DNA of 64,000 nt from Bacillota bacterium (GCA_023411555.1 JAEYOQ010000062.1:62001-126000); one strand, 5' to 3'. Shown: positions 1 to 8,584, counted from the first letter of the stretch. Notes: generated from the sequence alone by a model not told the origin. Translations and numbers: made by a program.

Positions 1-65
1 TCCTTATCTGATACATCCACCATGATGGCATTTCCGCTTTGATCAAAATGAGTTAAATCCTTCAT
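1..65 (-). CDS. moaC: MoaC, cyclic pyranopterin monophosphate synthase (N-terminal fragment)
   Basis: Only the first 21 codons are inside the window; the gene continues past base 1. The visible N-terminus contains LTHFDQSGNAIMVDVSDK, which matches the conserved MoaC opening (LTHxxxxGxxxMVDVS). MoaC acts with MoaA in the first step of molybdenum cofactor synthesis, turning a GTP-derived intermediate into cyclic pyranopterin monophosphate. A GGAGG ribosome site lies just upstream (about 72-78). It is the last visible gene of the molybdenum/selenium operon and follows the MoeA-like gene by about 25 bases. Identity rests on a short stretch but fits the context well. Confidence 0.8.
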   Translation of the reverse strand, partial: MKDLTHFDQSGNAIMVDVSDK

Positions 66-90
66 AGTCTCGCCTCCTTCATATCCGCCA

Positions 91-1110
91 TCAGGCACCA
101 AAGCCACAATCCGGATAAGTACACTCCGTACACTTCACACATTGTCCACCATAGGCCAGATGAATAAAGTCCTCTCGTGTAAGTCGTTCCCCAATGAGAA
201 TACGTGGAACCACCAAATCGAAAATAGATCGCTTTGCATACATGACACATCCCGGAAGTCCCACTACCGGGATTCCCTTCACATAAGAAAGTAGAAACAT
301 AGCTCCCGGAAGCACCGGTGCTCCATAGGTAACAAACTCCCCACCCAGGCTCTTGATTGCCGAAGGAGTCATATCATCCGGATCGACACTCATACCACCG
401 GTGACCTCGATTAAATCAACACCCTGCTCTATATAATACTGTATTGCCTTCACGATTTCTTCCTTCTCATCACCGGTAAAAATCTGACCGATCACCTCCG
501 AATTTGTCTCTTTAGCCTTACTTTGAAGAACAGGACCAAAGCGATCGGTGATCCGCCCCTCCTTTACCTCCGATCCGGTTGTAACGATTCCGATTCTTGT
601 CTTGGGGAAGGCTTTCACCTCAACAATCGGCCCGGTTTGCTTACATATATTCTCAAACTCAGTTAGCTTTGCCTCGTCCACTACCAAGGGGATGACACGA
701 CATCCACCAATCAGTTTACCTTCTTCAATCTGCTTATTACCGTGGATAGTTGCGAAGCAAATATCCTCCAGAGCATTTACCTGGTATAGTGCTTCTTTAT
801 TAATCTTAACAACCCCGTTTACACCGGCCGTAATGTCAATTTTTCCTTCCTTCACCTCAGAAAAGGATAGGCCCTCACCGCAGGCGGCCTTTATCATACG
901 AGCTGCAGCGTCATTTTCATGTACGAAGCCTTCCTCCAAATTCCAGACATAAATGTGCCGTTTTCCGATATCGAGAAGCTTTTCAATATCATTCTCCTCT
1001 ATAATATGCCCCTTCTTGAAAGCAACACCCTTGCGCTCTCCGGGAATAATTTCTGTGAGATCATGACATAATACCATGCCAATTGCATCCTGTACTCTTA
1101 CCTTTTCCAT
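91..1110 (-). CDS. MoeA-like molybdopterin-binding protein with Cys-rich tail
   Basis: About 339 residues. It has the molybdopterin-binding fold signature GIVTTGSEV near residue 170, the EVTGGMSVDPDDMTP stretch near 235 and a GLPGC motif near 285, as in MoeA/MogA-type proteins. The last 20 residues carry CVKCTECTYPDC (CX2CX2CX4C), a likely Fe-S or zinc site absent from classical MoeA. The frame is open to 1122, but the sequence GGAGGTACC sits directly before the second ATG at 1110, which is therefore the likely start. It probably inserts or handles molybdenum for selenium-dependent hydroxylases, given yqeC, yqeB and selD in the same operon. The substrate step is inferred, not shown. Confidence 0.85.
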   Translation of the reverse strand: MEKVRVQDAIGMVLCHDLTEIIPGERKGVAFKKGHIIEENDIEKLLDIGKRHIYVWNLEEGFVHENDAAARMIKAACGEGLSFSEVKEGKIDITAGVNGVVKINKEALYQVNALEDICFATIHGNKQIEEGKLIGGCRVIPLVVDEAKLTEFENICKQTGPIVEVKAFPKTRIGIVTTGSEVKEGRITDRFGPVLQSKAKETNSEVIGQIFTGDEKEEIVKAIQYYIEQGVDLIEVTGGMSVDPDDMTPSAIKSLGGEFVTYGAPVLPGAMFLLSYVKGIPVVGLPGCVMYAKRSIFDLVVPRILIGERLTREDFIHLAYGGQCVKCTECTYPDCGFGA

Positions 1111-1176
1111 TGGTACCTCCATTCAACTGCCTATCTACTGCTGCAACCTATTACTCATTATCAATATAACGTCTAT

Positions 1177-1905
1177 CTATTCTTCCTTTAGCTTTCCAAT
1201 CACACAGGGATATGGAGCCATTATATCCGCAATCTCTTCTCCAGCCTTACGAAAGCCTATATGATCCGCTTGATTAAGAAGAACCCTTACTTGACCTCTA
1301 CCGGCCAGCTGCTGTTCCAGATACCCCTTCTTAAGCATCCCTGCTATATCCATGGGTCTGATGATATGTTCCGAAGATACCTCTAATAATTCTCCGGCAA
1401 GCTCAGTACGATGACAGCATCCTGAAAGCCTTGTTCCAATTCCGGATAATCCTGCTACAAGAATTATCTTGTCTACATCATCTGGTATCACAGGTTCATG
1501 GGATGCAGGTACCTTAAGGGGCAAGCGCTTCGATCCATCTGCTTCTACCAGAACAATATCAGCGATCCGGACTAGCTCCCTTGCCTGCTCTTCCTCTAAT
1601 CCGGCAATCTTACCCGCCTCTGCAGGGCGTCCAGCAATCACAATGGATTGCCTCTTTAGAAGCTCTCTTACCTCTTCTATTGTTGTTGCTAACTCCCCAG
1701 GCTCACGAAACATACGGGTAGTCGTAGTTATGACGACCCTTAAATCCCTAGCGGCAAATTCCTCTGCCAGACGAAAAATCGTAGAGGTCTTTCCTCCTGA
1801 TCCGATTACGGCTATGCAGCCCTTTACAAAGCTGCTTAACCCCAATGCCTCCGATAAGGAAGCCGTCTCCTGCCATATGCTGTTATTCTGATACCATACT
1901 CTCAT
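1177..1905 (-). CDS. yqeC: YqeC, selenium-dependent hydroxylase accessory protein
   Basis: 242 residues. A Walker A-like loop GSGGKTST lies at residues 35-42, followed by ITTTTRM and a VEADGSKRLPLK segment near 120, the pattern of the YqeC family found almost only beside selenium-dependent molybdenum hydroxylases. The P-loop implies NTP use, but the exact reaction of the family is unknown. The ATG at 1905 is preceded by GGAGAG at good spacing. It lies between the DUF3343 gene, with a gap of about 100 bases that shows nothing notable, and the MoeA-like gene. Length is normal for the family. Confidence 0.85.
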   Translation of the reverse strand: MRVWYQNNSIWQETASLSEALGLSSFVKGCIAVIGSGGKTSTIFRLAEEFAARDLRVVITTTTRMFREPGELATTIEEVRELLKRQSIVIAGRPAEAGKIAGLEEEQARELVRIADIVLVEADGSKRLPLKVPASHEPVIPDDVDKIILVAGLSGIGTRLSGCCHRTELAGELLEVSSEHIIRPMDIAGMLKKGYLEQQLAGRGQVRVLLNQADHIGFRKAGEEIADIMAPYPCVIGKLKEE

Positions 1906-2009
1906 AAACTCTCCACTCCGCCTATATCATATCATAAACATAAGGCCTGTTCATGATCTCTGGCTCCGATCGCAAATCTGCAAGCAAGCTTACTCTTTGC
2001 TCACTACGC

Positions 2010-2246
2010 CTATATCATGAGTTCATATATACTATCAAAATCCAGCTTTTGTTCCTTAAGAAGCTGTACTAAGTCATCTCTTACATCAACCATATCCCTC
2101 CAGGATAATCCGCAGCCGGCTGTTATCTCTCTTGGAACAGGAATGATACGACCCCGAAATCCTGCTGTCTTCGCTGCCTGCTCAAAAAGCATCGCCTCGG
2201 TGGTTGTATGAAAGGTTACGATACATTGCATTTCCTTCGGTCTCAT
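2010..2246 (-). CDS. DUF3343 protein, putative Se/S carrier
   Basis: 78 residues with the DUF3343 pattern: a CIVTFHTTTEAM start, then IIPVPREITAGCGLSWR. Cys8 and Cys45 are candidate sulfur or selenium carrying residues. The ATG overlaps the stop of the upstream desulfurase gene by four bases (ATGA), so the two are probably translationally coupled. This supports a model in which the desulfurase hands a sulfur or selenium atom to this small protein, which passes it to the hydroxylase maturation factors. That flow is an inference from order and coupling. Confidence 0.82.
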   Translation of the reverse strand: MRPKEMQCIVTFHTTTEAMLFEQAAKTAGFRGRIIPVPREITAGCGLSWRDMVDVRDDLVQLLKEQKLDFDSIYELMI

Positions 2247-3385
2247 TGATATTCCTCCGCCAATATCTTAACAGCCTCAACTGCTGCTCTGATTTCTTCT
2301 TCTGTGTTAAAATGAGAGAAGCTAAATCGAACCATTCCCTGCTCCTTGGTGCGATAAGCCTCATGGAGTAAGGGTGCGCAATGAGCACCGGACCTAGTTG
2401 CAATGTCAAATCTCTGATACAGCTCATCGGTAATCTCACCGGAAGCAATATCTAATATATTCAAGGCTATCACCGGTACCCGCAGTCCGGCCTCCATATC
2501 TCCGTATACAGTAACACCAGGAATTTGTGCTACTTCTTTATAGAAAAGGGCTGCCAGATGATTCGCCTGCTGATAAATCTTGTCCATACCATATTCCCTG
2601 ATATACCGACAGGCTGCTAAAAGACCTGCGATACCATGGATATTCTGAGTTCCGGCCTCCAAGGCCTCCGGAAGCTTGTCCGGCATACCATGAGAAAAGC
2701 TATCGGTACCGGTCCCTCCCACCTTCAATGCAGTGGGCATTATTCCTTCTCCTAATGCGAGAATTCCGGTTCCCTGAGGTCCCATCAGTCCCTTATGGCC
2801 AGAGCAGCATAGTAGGGACACCTTCTGCTCAAGCATATCGATGGGAAGAATTCCGGCACTTTGAGAGGCGTCAACCACTAATAACAGCTCATGCTTATGA
2901 CAAATCTCACCGATCCTTAGAATATCATTCCCATTCCCGGTGACATTGGAGGCATGGGTGATCACCACTACCTTTGTATTCTCCTTAATAGCAGACTCCA
3001 AACTTGGAATATCGATACATCCCCTTTCGGTAAGAGGAAGTATCGTCAGCTCCACTCCCTTTTCTTCCATAAGGTAAAGGGGGCGAAGAACACTGTTGTG
3101 TTCCATGGCTGTTGTAATGCAATGATCCCCAGGCTGTAACAGACCTCTTATGGCAAGATTAAGACTTTCTGTTGCATTGGCGGTAAATACAACTCTTGTG
3201 GGATCACCAACATGAAACAGGTCCGCTATCTCTATTCTGGTCTGCAGCATAACCCGTCCCGCCTCAAGAGAAGCCTGGTGAGCACCACGACCACAGTTAC
3301 CGCTTCCCTGTAAGGCTTGGCAGACAGCATCGGATACTGATTTGGGTTTATGAAGAGATGTTGCTGCATTATCAAGGTAAATCAT
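2243..3385 (-). CDS. Cysteine desulfurase-like class V aminotransferase of the selenium cluster
   Basis: 380 residues, PLP fold type I. From the chosen start, the PLP lysine is Lys198 in CCSGHKGLMGPQGTG, the pyridoxal-nitrogen aspartate is Asp172 in VVDASQSAG, and the candidate catalytic cysteine is Cys336 in RSGAHCAP. The frame opens at 3397, but a GGAGG at 3391-3395 points to the ATG at 3385. It is distinct from the SufS encoded at 29.07 kb, so this copy is probably dedicated to delivering sulfur or selenium to the molybdenum hydroxylase pathway. It overlaps the DUF3343 gene by ATGA. Whether it prefers selenocysteine cannot be read from sequence. Confidence 0.88.
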   Translation of the reverse strand: MIYLDNAATSLHKPKSVSDAVCQALQGSGNCGRGAHQASLEAGRVMLQTRIEIADLFHVGDPTRVVFTANATESLNLAIRGLLQPGDHCITTAMEHNSVLRPLYLMEEKGVELTILPLTERGCIDIPSLESAIKENTKVVVITHASNVTGNGNDILRIGEICHKHELLLVVDASQSAGILPIDMLEQKVSLLCCSGHKGLMGPQGTGILALGEGIMPTALKVGGTGTDSFSHGMPDKLPEALEAGTQNIHGIAGLLAACRYIREYGMDKIYQQANHLAALFYKEVAQIPGVTVYGDMEAGLRVPVIALNILDIASGEITDELYQRFDIATRSGAHCAPLLHEAYRTKEQGMVRFSFSHFNTEEEIRAAVEAVKILAEEYQ

Positions 3386-3448
3386 ACTGACCTCCATTCT
3401 GTCTCAGCCCTGCGAATTTAATCTAATTCTCCATAGGATGAATTGGGC

Positions 3449-4249
3449 CTATCGTTTTTTAAGAAGTAGGATTGCCTCCAGAACGGCTCCTCCGATACAC
3501 CTTGCTTTATCCGATATGGTAAAGCAGTTCTCTTTCTCAGAATCTCTTGGATCAATATCTGCTATCTTAAAGCCCTGGGTCACCGTAAAGCCATCACGTA
3601 TCAATCCTCTTAGTATCCCATCCATTGAGGCAACTACCGGATGACCATCAATGTCTGCAATCATTTGCCCCTTTTCTACTGTATCACTGATTTCTGCTAT
3701 AGTGTGAAGGGTACCGGCAACCGGTGCATGAATCACCCTCTCTTTGCCTTTTCCCTCAATTAAACCCGGAACACCCGTGTCCGGTAAAGCCTGGCCTTTA
3801 AAAATAAGCCTTCCCAGATTATGTCCCCTCATGGTTTCAATCACTACATCGACATCCTCACCAGCGATAAAGCCCGGTCCTAAAGCTACCGTAATCGGAG
3901 CCATCCCTCTGGAGGTTCCGAGGTTCTTCTTCGCTAGGATTGCATCAATCACTGCAAGGGGCTGTAGCTGGGATAAGAGATTGCAGGCTGGATCTATCAT
4001 TATCGCAACCTGTCCCGATTTCATTGCCGAATAGGCTTCTGGAATGGATCCTACGCGTACCGCAGTTACATCCTCTACCGTCCAGCTCCCCTCATATACT
4101 GCTTCTGATAGCGCTACCTGCCTACGTATCGCAGAGGGTTGAGCTATCTCTGTAGCCACTACCATAAACCCTGCCCGTACCAGCTTCTGAATCGCTCCTG
4201 TCGCTATGTCCCCAGCCCCTCTGACAAGGACCAAATTATTGTCTCTCAT
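3449..4249 (-). CDS. yqeB: YqeB, selenium-dependent molybdenum hydroxylase maturation protein
   Basis: 266 residues. It starts with a Rossmann-like glycine motif (VRGAGDIATG, about residues 9-18), related to the XdhC-type fold. The middle has a VALGPGFIAGEDVDVVIET segment typical of the YqeB family. The family co-occurs with yqeC and selD in genomes that carry a labile selenium cofactor in molybdenum hydroxylases. Its start overlaps the yedF stop as ATGA at 4246-4249, so it is coupled to yedF. The precise biochemical role is unproven. Confidence 0.87.
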   Translation of the reverse strand: MRDNNLVLVRGAGDIATGAIQKLVRAGFMVVATEIAQPSAIRRQVALSEAVYEGSWTVEDVTAVRVGSIPEAYSAMKSGQVAIMIDPACNLLSQLQPLAVIDAILAKKNLGTSRGMAPITVALGPGFIAGEDVDVVIETMRGHNLGRLIFKGQALPDTGVPGLIEGKGKERVIHAPVAGTLHTIAEISDTVEKGQMIADIDGHPVVASMDGILRGLIRDGFTVTQGFKIADIDPRDSEKENCFTISDKARCIGGAVLEAILLLKKR

Positions 4250-4863
4250 GGTTTGATTACCTTTCCTGCCTGTGATAGCTTCTCAACAATAGTGTACATA
4301 TTTGTAATGGAGCCGACACCTAGCTTTTCTGTCAGCTGATAATGATTGAGACAGGTGCCGCAGGATAATATCTCTACCCCCTGAGCTTCCATAAGCTTTA
4401 GGTCAGCCAGTGCTTCTGAGCCCTCTACCGCCAGCTTCACTCCGTTATTATACATCAGAATGGTCGCCGGTAGCTCCTTAAGCTCTGTAAGAGCATAGAT
4501 GAATCCTTTCATCAGGATATGACCTAATTTCTCATCACCCTCACCCATCTTATCAGAGGAGAGAACCACAATCATTGGACCGGCAACCGCCTCTGGTGTA
4601 CAGCCACTATTATCGGCCGATCCTTCACTTAACTGGCTTGTTGCCGTTACGGTTAATATAACCTGGTAAAGGTTTTCTTCCTTCTTCTCAGTCTCTATCA
4701 GAAGCTTCTTCTGCGCAGCCAATTTACTTAGGTTCTGAACTGCTACATTGTTATCCACCAATACCTCAAGGACATCCTCGGGCAGTAAACCGTTTAATGC
4801 CTTTTTCGTCTCAATTACCGGTATCGGGCAAGCCTTCCCCATGAAATCAAGCGTCTTCCTCAT
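4246..4863 (-). CDS. yedF: YedF, TusA-like/DsrE-like selenium metabolism protein
   Basis: About 205 residues in two parts. Residues 1-75 form a TusA/SirA-like domain with the CPxP motif (GKACPIPVIETKKAL, Cys12). The rest is a DsrE-like domain with a GTCLNHY cysteine near the end. TusA-type Cys accepts persulfide sulfur and probably selenium here. Two starts compete: ATG at 4869 is only three bases from GGAG, whereas ATG at 4863 has the usual spacing and gives the normal family N-terminus (MRKTLDFMG), so it is preferred. It sits directly after selD in the operon. Confidence 0.87.
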   Translation of the reverse strand: MRKTLDFMGKACPIPVIETKKALNGLLPEDVLEVLVDNNVAVQNLSKLAAQKKLLIETEKKEENLYQVILTVTATSQLSEGSADNSGCTPEAVAGPMIVVLSSDKMGEGDEKLGHILMKGFIYALTELKELPATILMYNNGVKLAVEGSEALADLKLMEAQGVEILSCGTCLNHYQLTEKLGVGSITNMYTIVEKLSQAGKVIKP

Positions 4864-4931
4864 AATCATAATCTCCTTTAACTTACTTTTTAGACATCCG
4901 TTAAATAGACTTTTGTCACTCAGACCGTCTT

Positions 4932-5954
4932 TTAGCGTATCACAATCTTATTACCATTCCCTTGTGTAACCCGTCCCACCATTCCACAGGGTAGACCCAG
5001 CTTCTCCAGCTCCACCAAAAGCTCTCCTGCTTCTTCCTGAGGGAGGCTTACCAGTAAGCCTCCGGAGGTCTGTGGATCGAATAGAATCTCCTCCATAGCA
5101 AAGGGAACCTTCATAAACTCTACTCGGTCTCCGACATGATTACGGTTTCTTTGACCGGCAGCAGTTATAAGAAATTCGTTGGCATAATGAACCGCTTCTT
5201 TAATATAGGGTATCTTAAGGCTATCAATTTCCGCTCCTAACTCTTCTCCCAGCATTTCGTTCAGATGACCAAGGAAGCCAAAGCCAGTCACATCGGTACA
5301 AGCATGGACCTTATACTTAGGCAAGAGCTCTGCAGCATATTTATTCAAGGTGGTCATTGAACGTATCGCCAGATCCATTGCCGACTTAGAACATTCCTTC
5401 ATCCGCTCTGCTGTACATATAATACCCACTCCAAGGGGCTTGGTAAGCACCAGTGCATCGCCCTCTATACAAGCATTGTTCTTATATACCTTATCTGGAT
5501 GGATGATACCAGTTACCGATAACCCATACTTCACATCGGTATCTACGATAGAATGTCCCCCAGTCAATACGCCACCTGCTTCATTGACCTTATCATTCCC
5601 CCCCTGAAGAATTCTACCAAGGATATTCAAATCCATCTTTTCAGGAAAGCATACTATATTAAGCGCAGTCTTAACGACACCACCCATGGCGTAGATATCG
5701 GAGAGGGCATTAGCCGCTGCGATCTGTCCAAAGGTATATGGGTCTTCTACCATCGGAGGAAAGAAATCCAGGGTCTGAACCATAGCAAGCTCCTCGGTCA
5801 ACTTATAGACGGAGGCATCATCCGAACTATCAAAGCCTACGAGAAGGTTAGGGTCCTTACCCTTCGGTATTTTATCTAGTACTGATGCTAACATGCCCGG
5901 ACCTAGCTTAGCGGTACAGCCGCCTCCCTTGCAAAAAACAATCTCCTCTGCCAT
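4932..5954 (-). CDS. selD: SelD, selenide water dikinase
   Basis: 340 residues from the chosen start. SelD makes selenophosphate from selenide and ATP. The catalytic pair is seen as Cys13 and Lys16 in GGGCTAKLGPG, the same spacing as E. coli Cys17/Lys20; this is the cysteine form, not a selenocysteine form. Other conserved parts are GGHSIVDTDVKYG and DVTGFGFLGH. The frame extends upstream to 6032, but those residues do not resemble SelD, and GGAG is placed for the ATG at 5954. It is the first gene of the minus-strand selenium/molybdenum operon. No selA or selB is in this window, so selenophosphate may serve the hydroxylase cofactor. Confidence 0.95.
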   Translation of the reverse strand: MAEEIVFCKGGGCTAKLGPGMLASVLDKIPKGKDPNLLVGFDSSDDASVYKLTEELAMVQTLDFFPPMVEDPYTFGQIAAANALSDIYAMGGVVKTALNIVCFPEKMDLNILGRILQGGNDKVNEAGGVLTGGHSIVDTDVKYGLSVTGIIHPDKVYKNNACIEGDALVLTKPLGVGIICTAERMKECSKSAMDLAIRSMTTLNKYAAELLPKYKVHACTDVTGFGFLGHLNEMLGEELGAEIDSLKIPYIKEAVHYANEFLITAAGQRNRNHVGDRVEFMKVPFAMEEILFDPQTSGGLLVSLPQEEAGELLVELEKLGLPCGMVGRVTQGNGNKIVIR

Positions 5955-6113
5955 CAGTCTCCACCTCCCATAATTATGTATTCTTATCAGTCTATAATTA
6001 ATTATATAAAGCTTATAGAGCAAACTTAGCATAAGCTGACGTAAAGGGCAAGTAGGAAAAGCTTGTATATACGGTTGACGACACCCTTTGCGAGCTTTCT
6101 ATTGTTATGAATA

Positions 6114-6149
6114 AAATCCTGGCATAAGTAATCACCTATCCCAGGATTT
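6114..6149 (-). terminator. Terminator after the ECF S-component gene
   Basis: Inverted repeat AAATCCTGG / CCAGGATTT with an 18-base loop, followed on the minus strand by TTATTC. It lies 28 bases past the stop of the ECF gene and separates it from selD. Confidence 0.7.
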
Positions 6150-6176
6150 ATATACGGTTTGCATGGTTAGTGTGAA

Positions 6177-6740
6177 TTATTTAGAAGCATAATTCACACT
6201 ACTCTTAATACTAGCCGGTAGGCTCTTGATAAGGAAGTAAGCAAGGATACAGGTACCTACCTTATCTAATAAGTTGTTACCAATCTTAGCGATAAAGGAG
6301 GCTGCGAAAATACTGCTCCCAGAGTTCTTAAGCGCCATAACCAAGATATCACTAACTGTTCCCGTTAAACCACCATAGATAAAGATTCCGATAGGGGTTC
6401 CAATCAATGGACATACCACACTTAAGATAAGACCACATATTAATGCTGTAATTAATGTAAATTTGAATTTTTTAGCAGCGAAGCCGACGATTAATGCGAC
6501 TGCTACATTGACTAATAAGAAAGGAATATCACGAATACTGTAGATGAAACCGGTAATAATGTTGGTAAGAGCTCCCACAATAGCCCCCGGCAGTGGTCCA
6601 AATAACACTGCTGTAACAACGGTTCCCAAGGTGTCCAGATAGATGGGTAGCTTTAACGCAGAGGTTACGATTCCTAATATAATGTTTACGGCAATCGCAA
6701 TTCCACAAAACGACATGATGTATACCTTCTTGTTTCTCAT
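6177..6740 (-). CDS. ECF transporter S-component, C. difficile CD3073-like
   Basis: 187 residues, almost entirely hydrophobic, with five or six predicted membrane helices. The LYLDTLGTVVTAVLFGPLPGAIVGALT region is the hallmark of ECF S-components, which bind a vitamin-like or nucleobase-like small molecule and use a shared EcfAAT energising module (not in this window). The start at 6740 has GGAGG nine bases upstream. It follows the TudS-like desulfidase gene with a short gap; the same pairing is remembered from C. difficile (CD3072-CD3073). The ligand is unknown; a thio-substituted nucleobase or similar is a reasonable guess from the partner. Confidence 0.8.
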   Translation of the reverse strand: MRNKKVYIMSFCGIAIAVNIILGIVTSALKLPIYLDTLGTVVTAVLFGPLPGAIVGALTNIITGFIYSIRDIPFLLVNVAVALIVGFAAKKFKFTLITALICGLILSVVCPLIGTPIGIFIYGGLTGTVSDILVMALKNSGSSIFAASFIAKIGNNLLDKVGTCILAYFLIKSLPASIKSSVNYASK

Positions 6741-6765
6741 TCGAATAAACCTCCAATTATGATAT

Positions 6766-7287
6766 TTAGAATGAACTCAAGTTAAGGATTGAGAGCGATA
6801 GTTTTGCCTCATCAAGTAGTTTAATCAGCTCCTCCATAAATACTCCGGGCTCCGGCACCGCCATAACTGTTCCGATTTTCTGCTCTAAATTAGGACAATC
6901 GCTAAGCTCTCCTCCCCAGTCCCCTTTGCAGGTTGCATGATAACCGCAGCTCGGACTGTAGTTGATAGCCACTATTCCTAATACTTCAAACCGTTCAGGA
7001 TAAGCCGTGTATTCCTTCAGCTGAAGAATTACTGGTTCAAGCATCTTTCGGCATTGGCTTCGGAAGAATGGATTGTCAAATTGCTCCTTCACATGTCCCC
7101 AGCGTTTACTTCCATACATCAGGAACTCTGGACAGGGCAACTGTATTAATTGGATATCCTCCTGCATTATGTATTTGAGCAAGCTTCTCCTATGCTCAGC
7201 CTCTACTCTTTGCTCGTCCACATTATAGCTGGTTACCTTCGAGCATATATTAAGGATACAATGAGATACAACTAATATCTTTTGCAT
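6766..7287 (-). CDS. TudS-related putative desulfidase (CD3072-like)
   Basis: 173 residues. Cysteines sit at positions expected for a DUF523/TudS type Fe-S enzyme: Cys10 and Cys15 in SHCILNICS, Cys52 in LPCPEF and Cys114 in NYSPSCGYHATC. TudS removes sulfur from 2-thiouracil using a [4Fe-4S] cluster held by three cysteines. The frame opens at 7299, but GGGGGT precedes the ATG at 7287. It is cotranscribed with the ECF S-component downstream, suggesting uptake and desulfurisation of a thiolated compound. The substrate is inferred. Confidence 0.78.
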   Translation of the reverse strand: MQKILVVSHCILNICSKVTSYNVDEQRVEAEHRRSLLKYIMQEDIQLIQLPCPEFLMYGSKRWGHVKEQFDNPFFRSQCRKMLEPVILQLKEYTAYPERFEVLGIVAINYSPSCGYHATCKGDWGGELSDCPNLEQKIGTVMAVPEPGVFMEELIKLLDEAKLSLSILNLSSF

Positions 7288-7394
7288 GCGAACCCCCATT
7301 CTGCACTAAAACCTTCTCATAATCAATCCTATCTCTTACTATTATTTTATGATGATATGAGACAGGTTTCAAATTGTTTAACAAAACAATTCGC

Positions 7395-8336
7395 CTATGT
7401 ATCAGACTCTAAAAATATCTTGTGAAATTCATCCCTGGCATATTCCTTCACCCGTTTTTCTAATAGCTCATAATCTTGTAAAAGCCTGGCTCCCTTCGCA
7501 GTCAATTCTGTCTTGCCTCCATGACTCCCCCCCTGTTGTCTTGTAATTACCTTATATTGAACTGCTTTCTCCAGAGTGTTTAGCATGTGCCACGCCTTGC
7601 TATAGGAGAGTGCCATGGACTTACAGGCACTTTTCACTGAATTCGTCTCCTGAATTAGTGTTAACAAAAGCTTAGTCTTTGCATCGAAAAATAGTTTATC
7701 CTGTTCTAAGCTTAATCGAAGGAAGGGATGAAAAATATCATTATTATGCTTACGAATTAATTCTGATTTATATTCCAGCTGATCCGTATCTTCAATAATC
7801 CCTGCGTCCTCAACCTCAAGAATCCGCCTTGCGATCTTTTGCTCCTCCAAAGCTCCCGGTAATCCCCCTTCTCCCTGATAACCTAGAAGCATTGGAATTA
7901 TCTCTGCCTTAATCAGAGTCGGATGTCCAATTCTTTGTTGATAGGAGGGTGATACGGCAGCTTCCTCACAGGCTATCATTTTTCTTAAAGTATCCGGGCT
8001 GAATAAGGGGATATCGACGGGAGTAAACATAAGCTTATCACATTTACCCTGAAGATACTCCATACCTAGCTTCGCAAGCTGAAACAGCTGACATTGTTCA
8101 TAATTATCCTTATGTAGAAAAATAACACCGTAATCACTTAGTTCCCGTTCAATTACATCCGATTCATGTCCGGTGATAATGATTATGGGGTCGATGCCAG
8201 CCACCTGGAAGGTAAGAACTATTCTTTTAATCGCAGAAATAGACCCGATCTGCAATAATAAATCTGTCTGCTCTCTTCTTATCAATTTCTTTGTCGCTGA
8301 TATTACCCCTGCTATTCGATCCATACGATCTGGCAT
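7395..8336 (-). CDS. MobA/MocA-like nucleotidyltransferase fused to ModE-like HTH
   Basis: 313 residues. Residues 10-200 follow the MobA/MocA nucleotidyltransferase fold (PIIIITGHESDVIE, FTPVDIPLFSPDTL), but the usual LAxGxSxRMGxxK loop at the start is replaced by VISATKKLIRREQTD, so normal transferase activity is doubtful. Residues 215-310 form a ModE-like winged helix (FFDAKTKLLLTLIQETNSVKSACKSM, QGGSHGGKTELTAKG). AAGGGGA lies at correct spacing before ATG 8336. The architecture suggests a regulator that senses molybdenum cofactor or its nucleotide and controls nearby molybdenum genes; this is inference. Confidence 0.8.
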   Translation of the reverse strand: MPDRMDRIAGVISATKKLIRREQTDLLLQIGSISAIKRIVLTFQVAGIDPIIIITGHESDVIERELSDYGVIFLHKDNYEQCQLFQLAKLGMEYLQGKCDKLMFTPVDIPLFSPDTLRKMIACEEAAVSPSYQQRIGHPTLIKAEIIPMLLGYQGEGGLPGALEEQKIARRILEVEDAGIIEDTDQLEYKSELIRKHNNDIFHPFLRLSLEQDKLFFDAKTKLLLTLIQETNSVKSACKSMALSYSKAWHMLNTLEKAVQYKVITRQQGGSHGGKTELTAKGARLLQDYELLEKRVKEYARDEFHKIFLESDT

Positions 8337-8386
8337 CTTATGTCCCCTTAAAAAAATATTATTTTTATTTACCTCATCTTACCTAA

Positions 8387-8430
8387 TAAAAAAATAACCG
8401 TCAATACGAAAGAACGCTGACGGTCTTATT
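8387..8430 (-). terminator. Terminator after the tocopherol-cyclase-like gene
   Basis: Stem CCGTCA / TGACGG extended by AT pairs. On the minus strand it is followed by a run of seven T. It lies about 155 bases past the stop at 8585; the stretch between (8431-8584) shows no gene. Confidence 0.65.
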
Positions 8431-8584
8431 TCTTTTTCATATATGTATCAGCTGTTCCAAAACATAATTCATCAGCTAAGATACGCTTGTATGCATCCCG
8501 TAACACTGTCTGATGCTTTTCTTATGCTAATGAATCTGTGATAAAACAGCCTCTTATTAGATTTATTAATTAGCTGACTTGGAT

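Noticed and set aside
5900..5954. Selenocysteine (TGA) form of SelD
   Set aside because: The catalytic position reads as an ordinary cysteine codon in the open frame; no in-frame TGA is needed.
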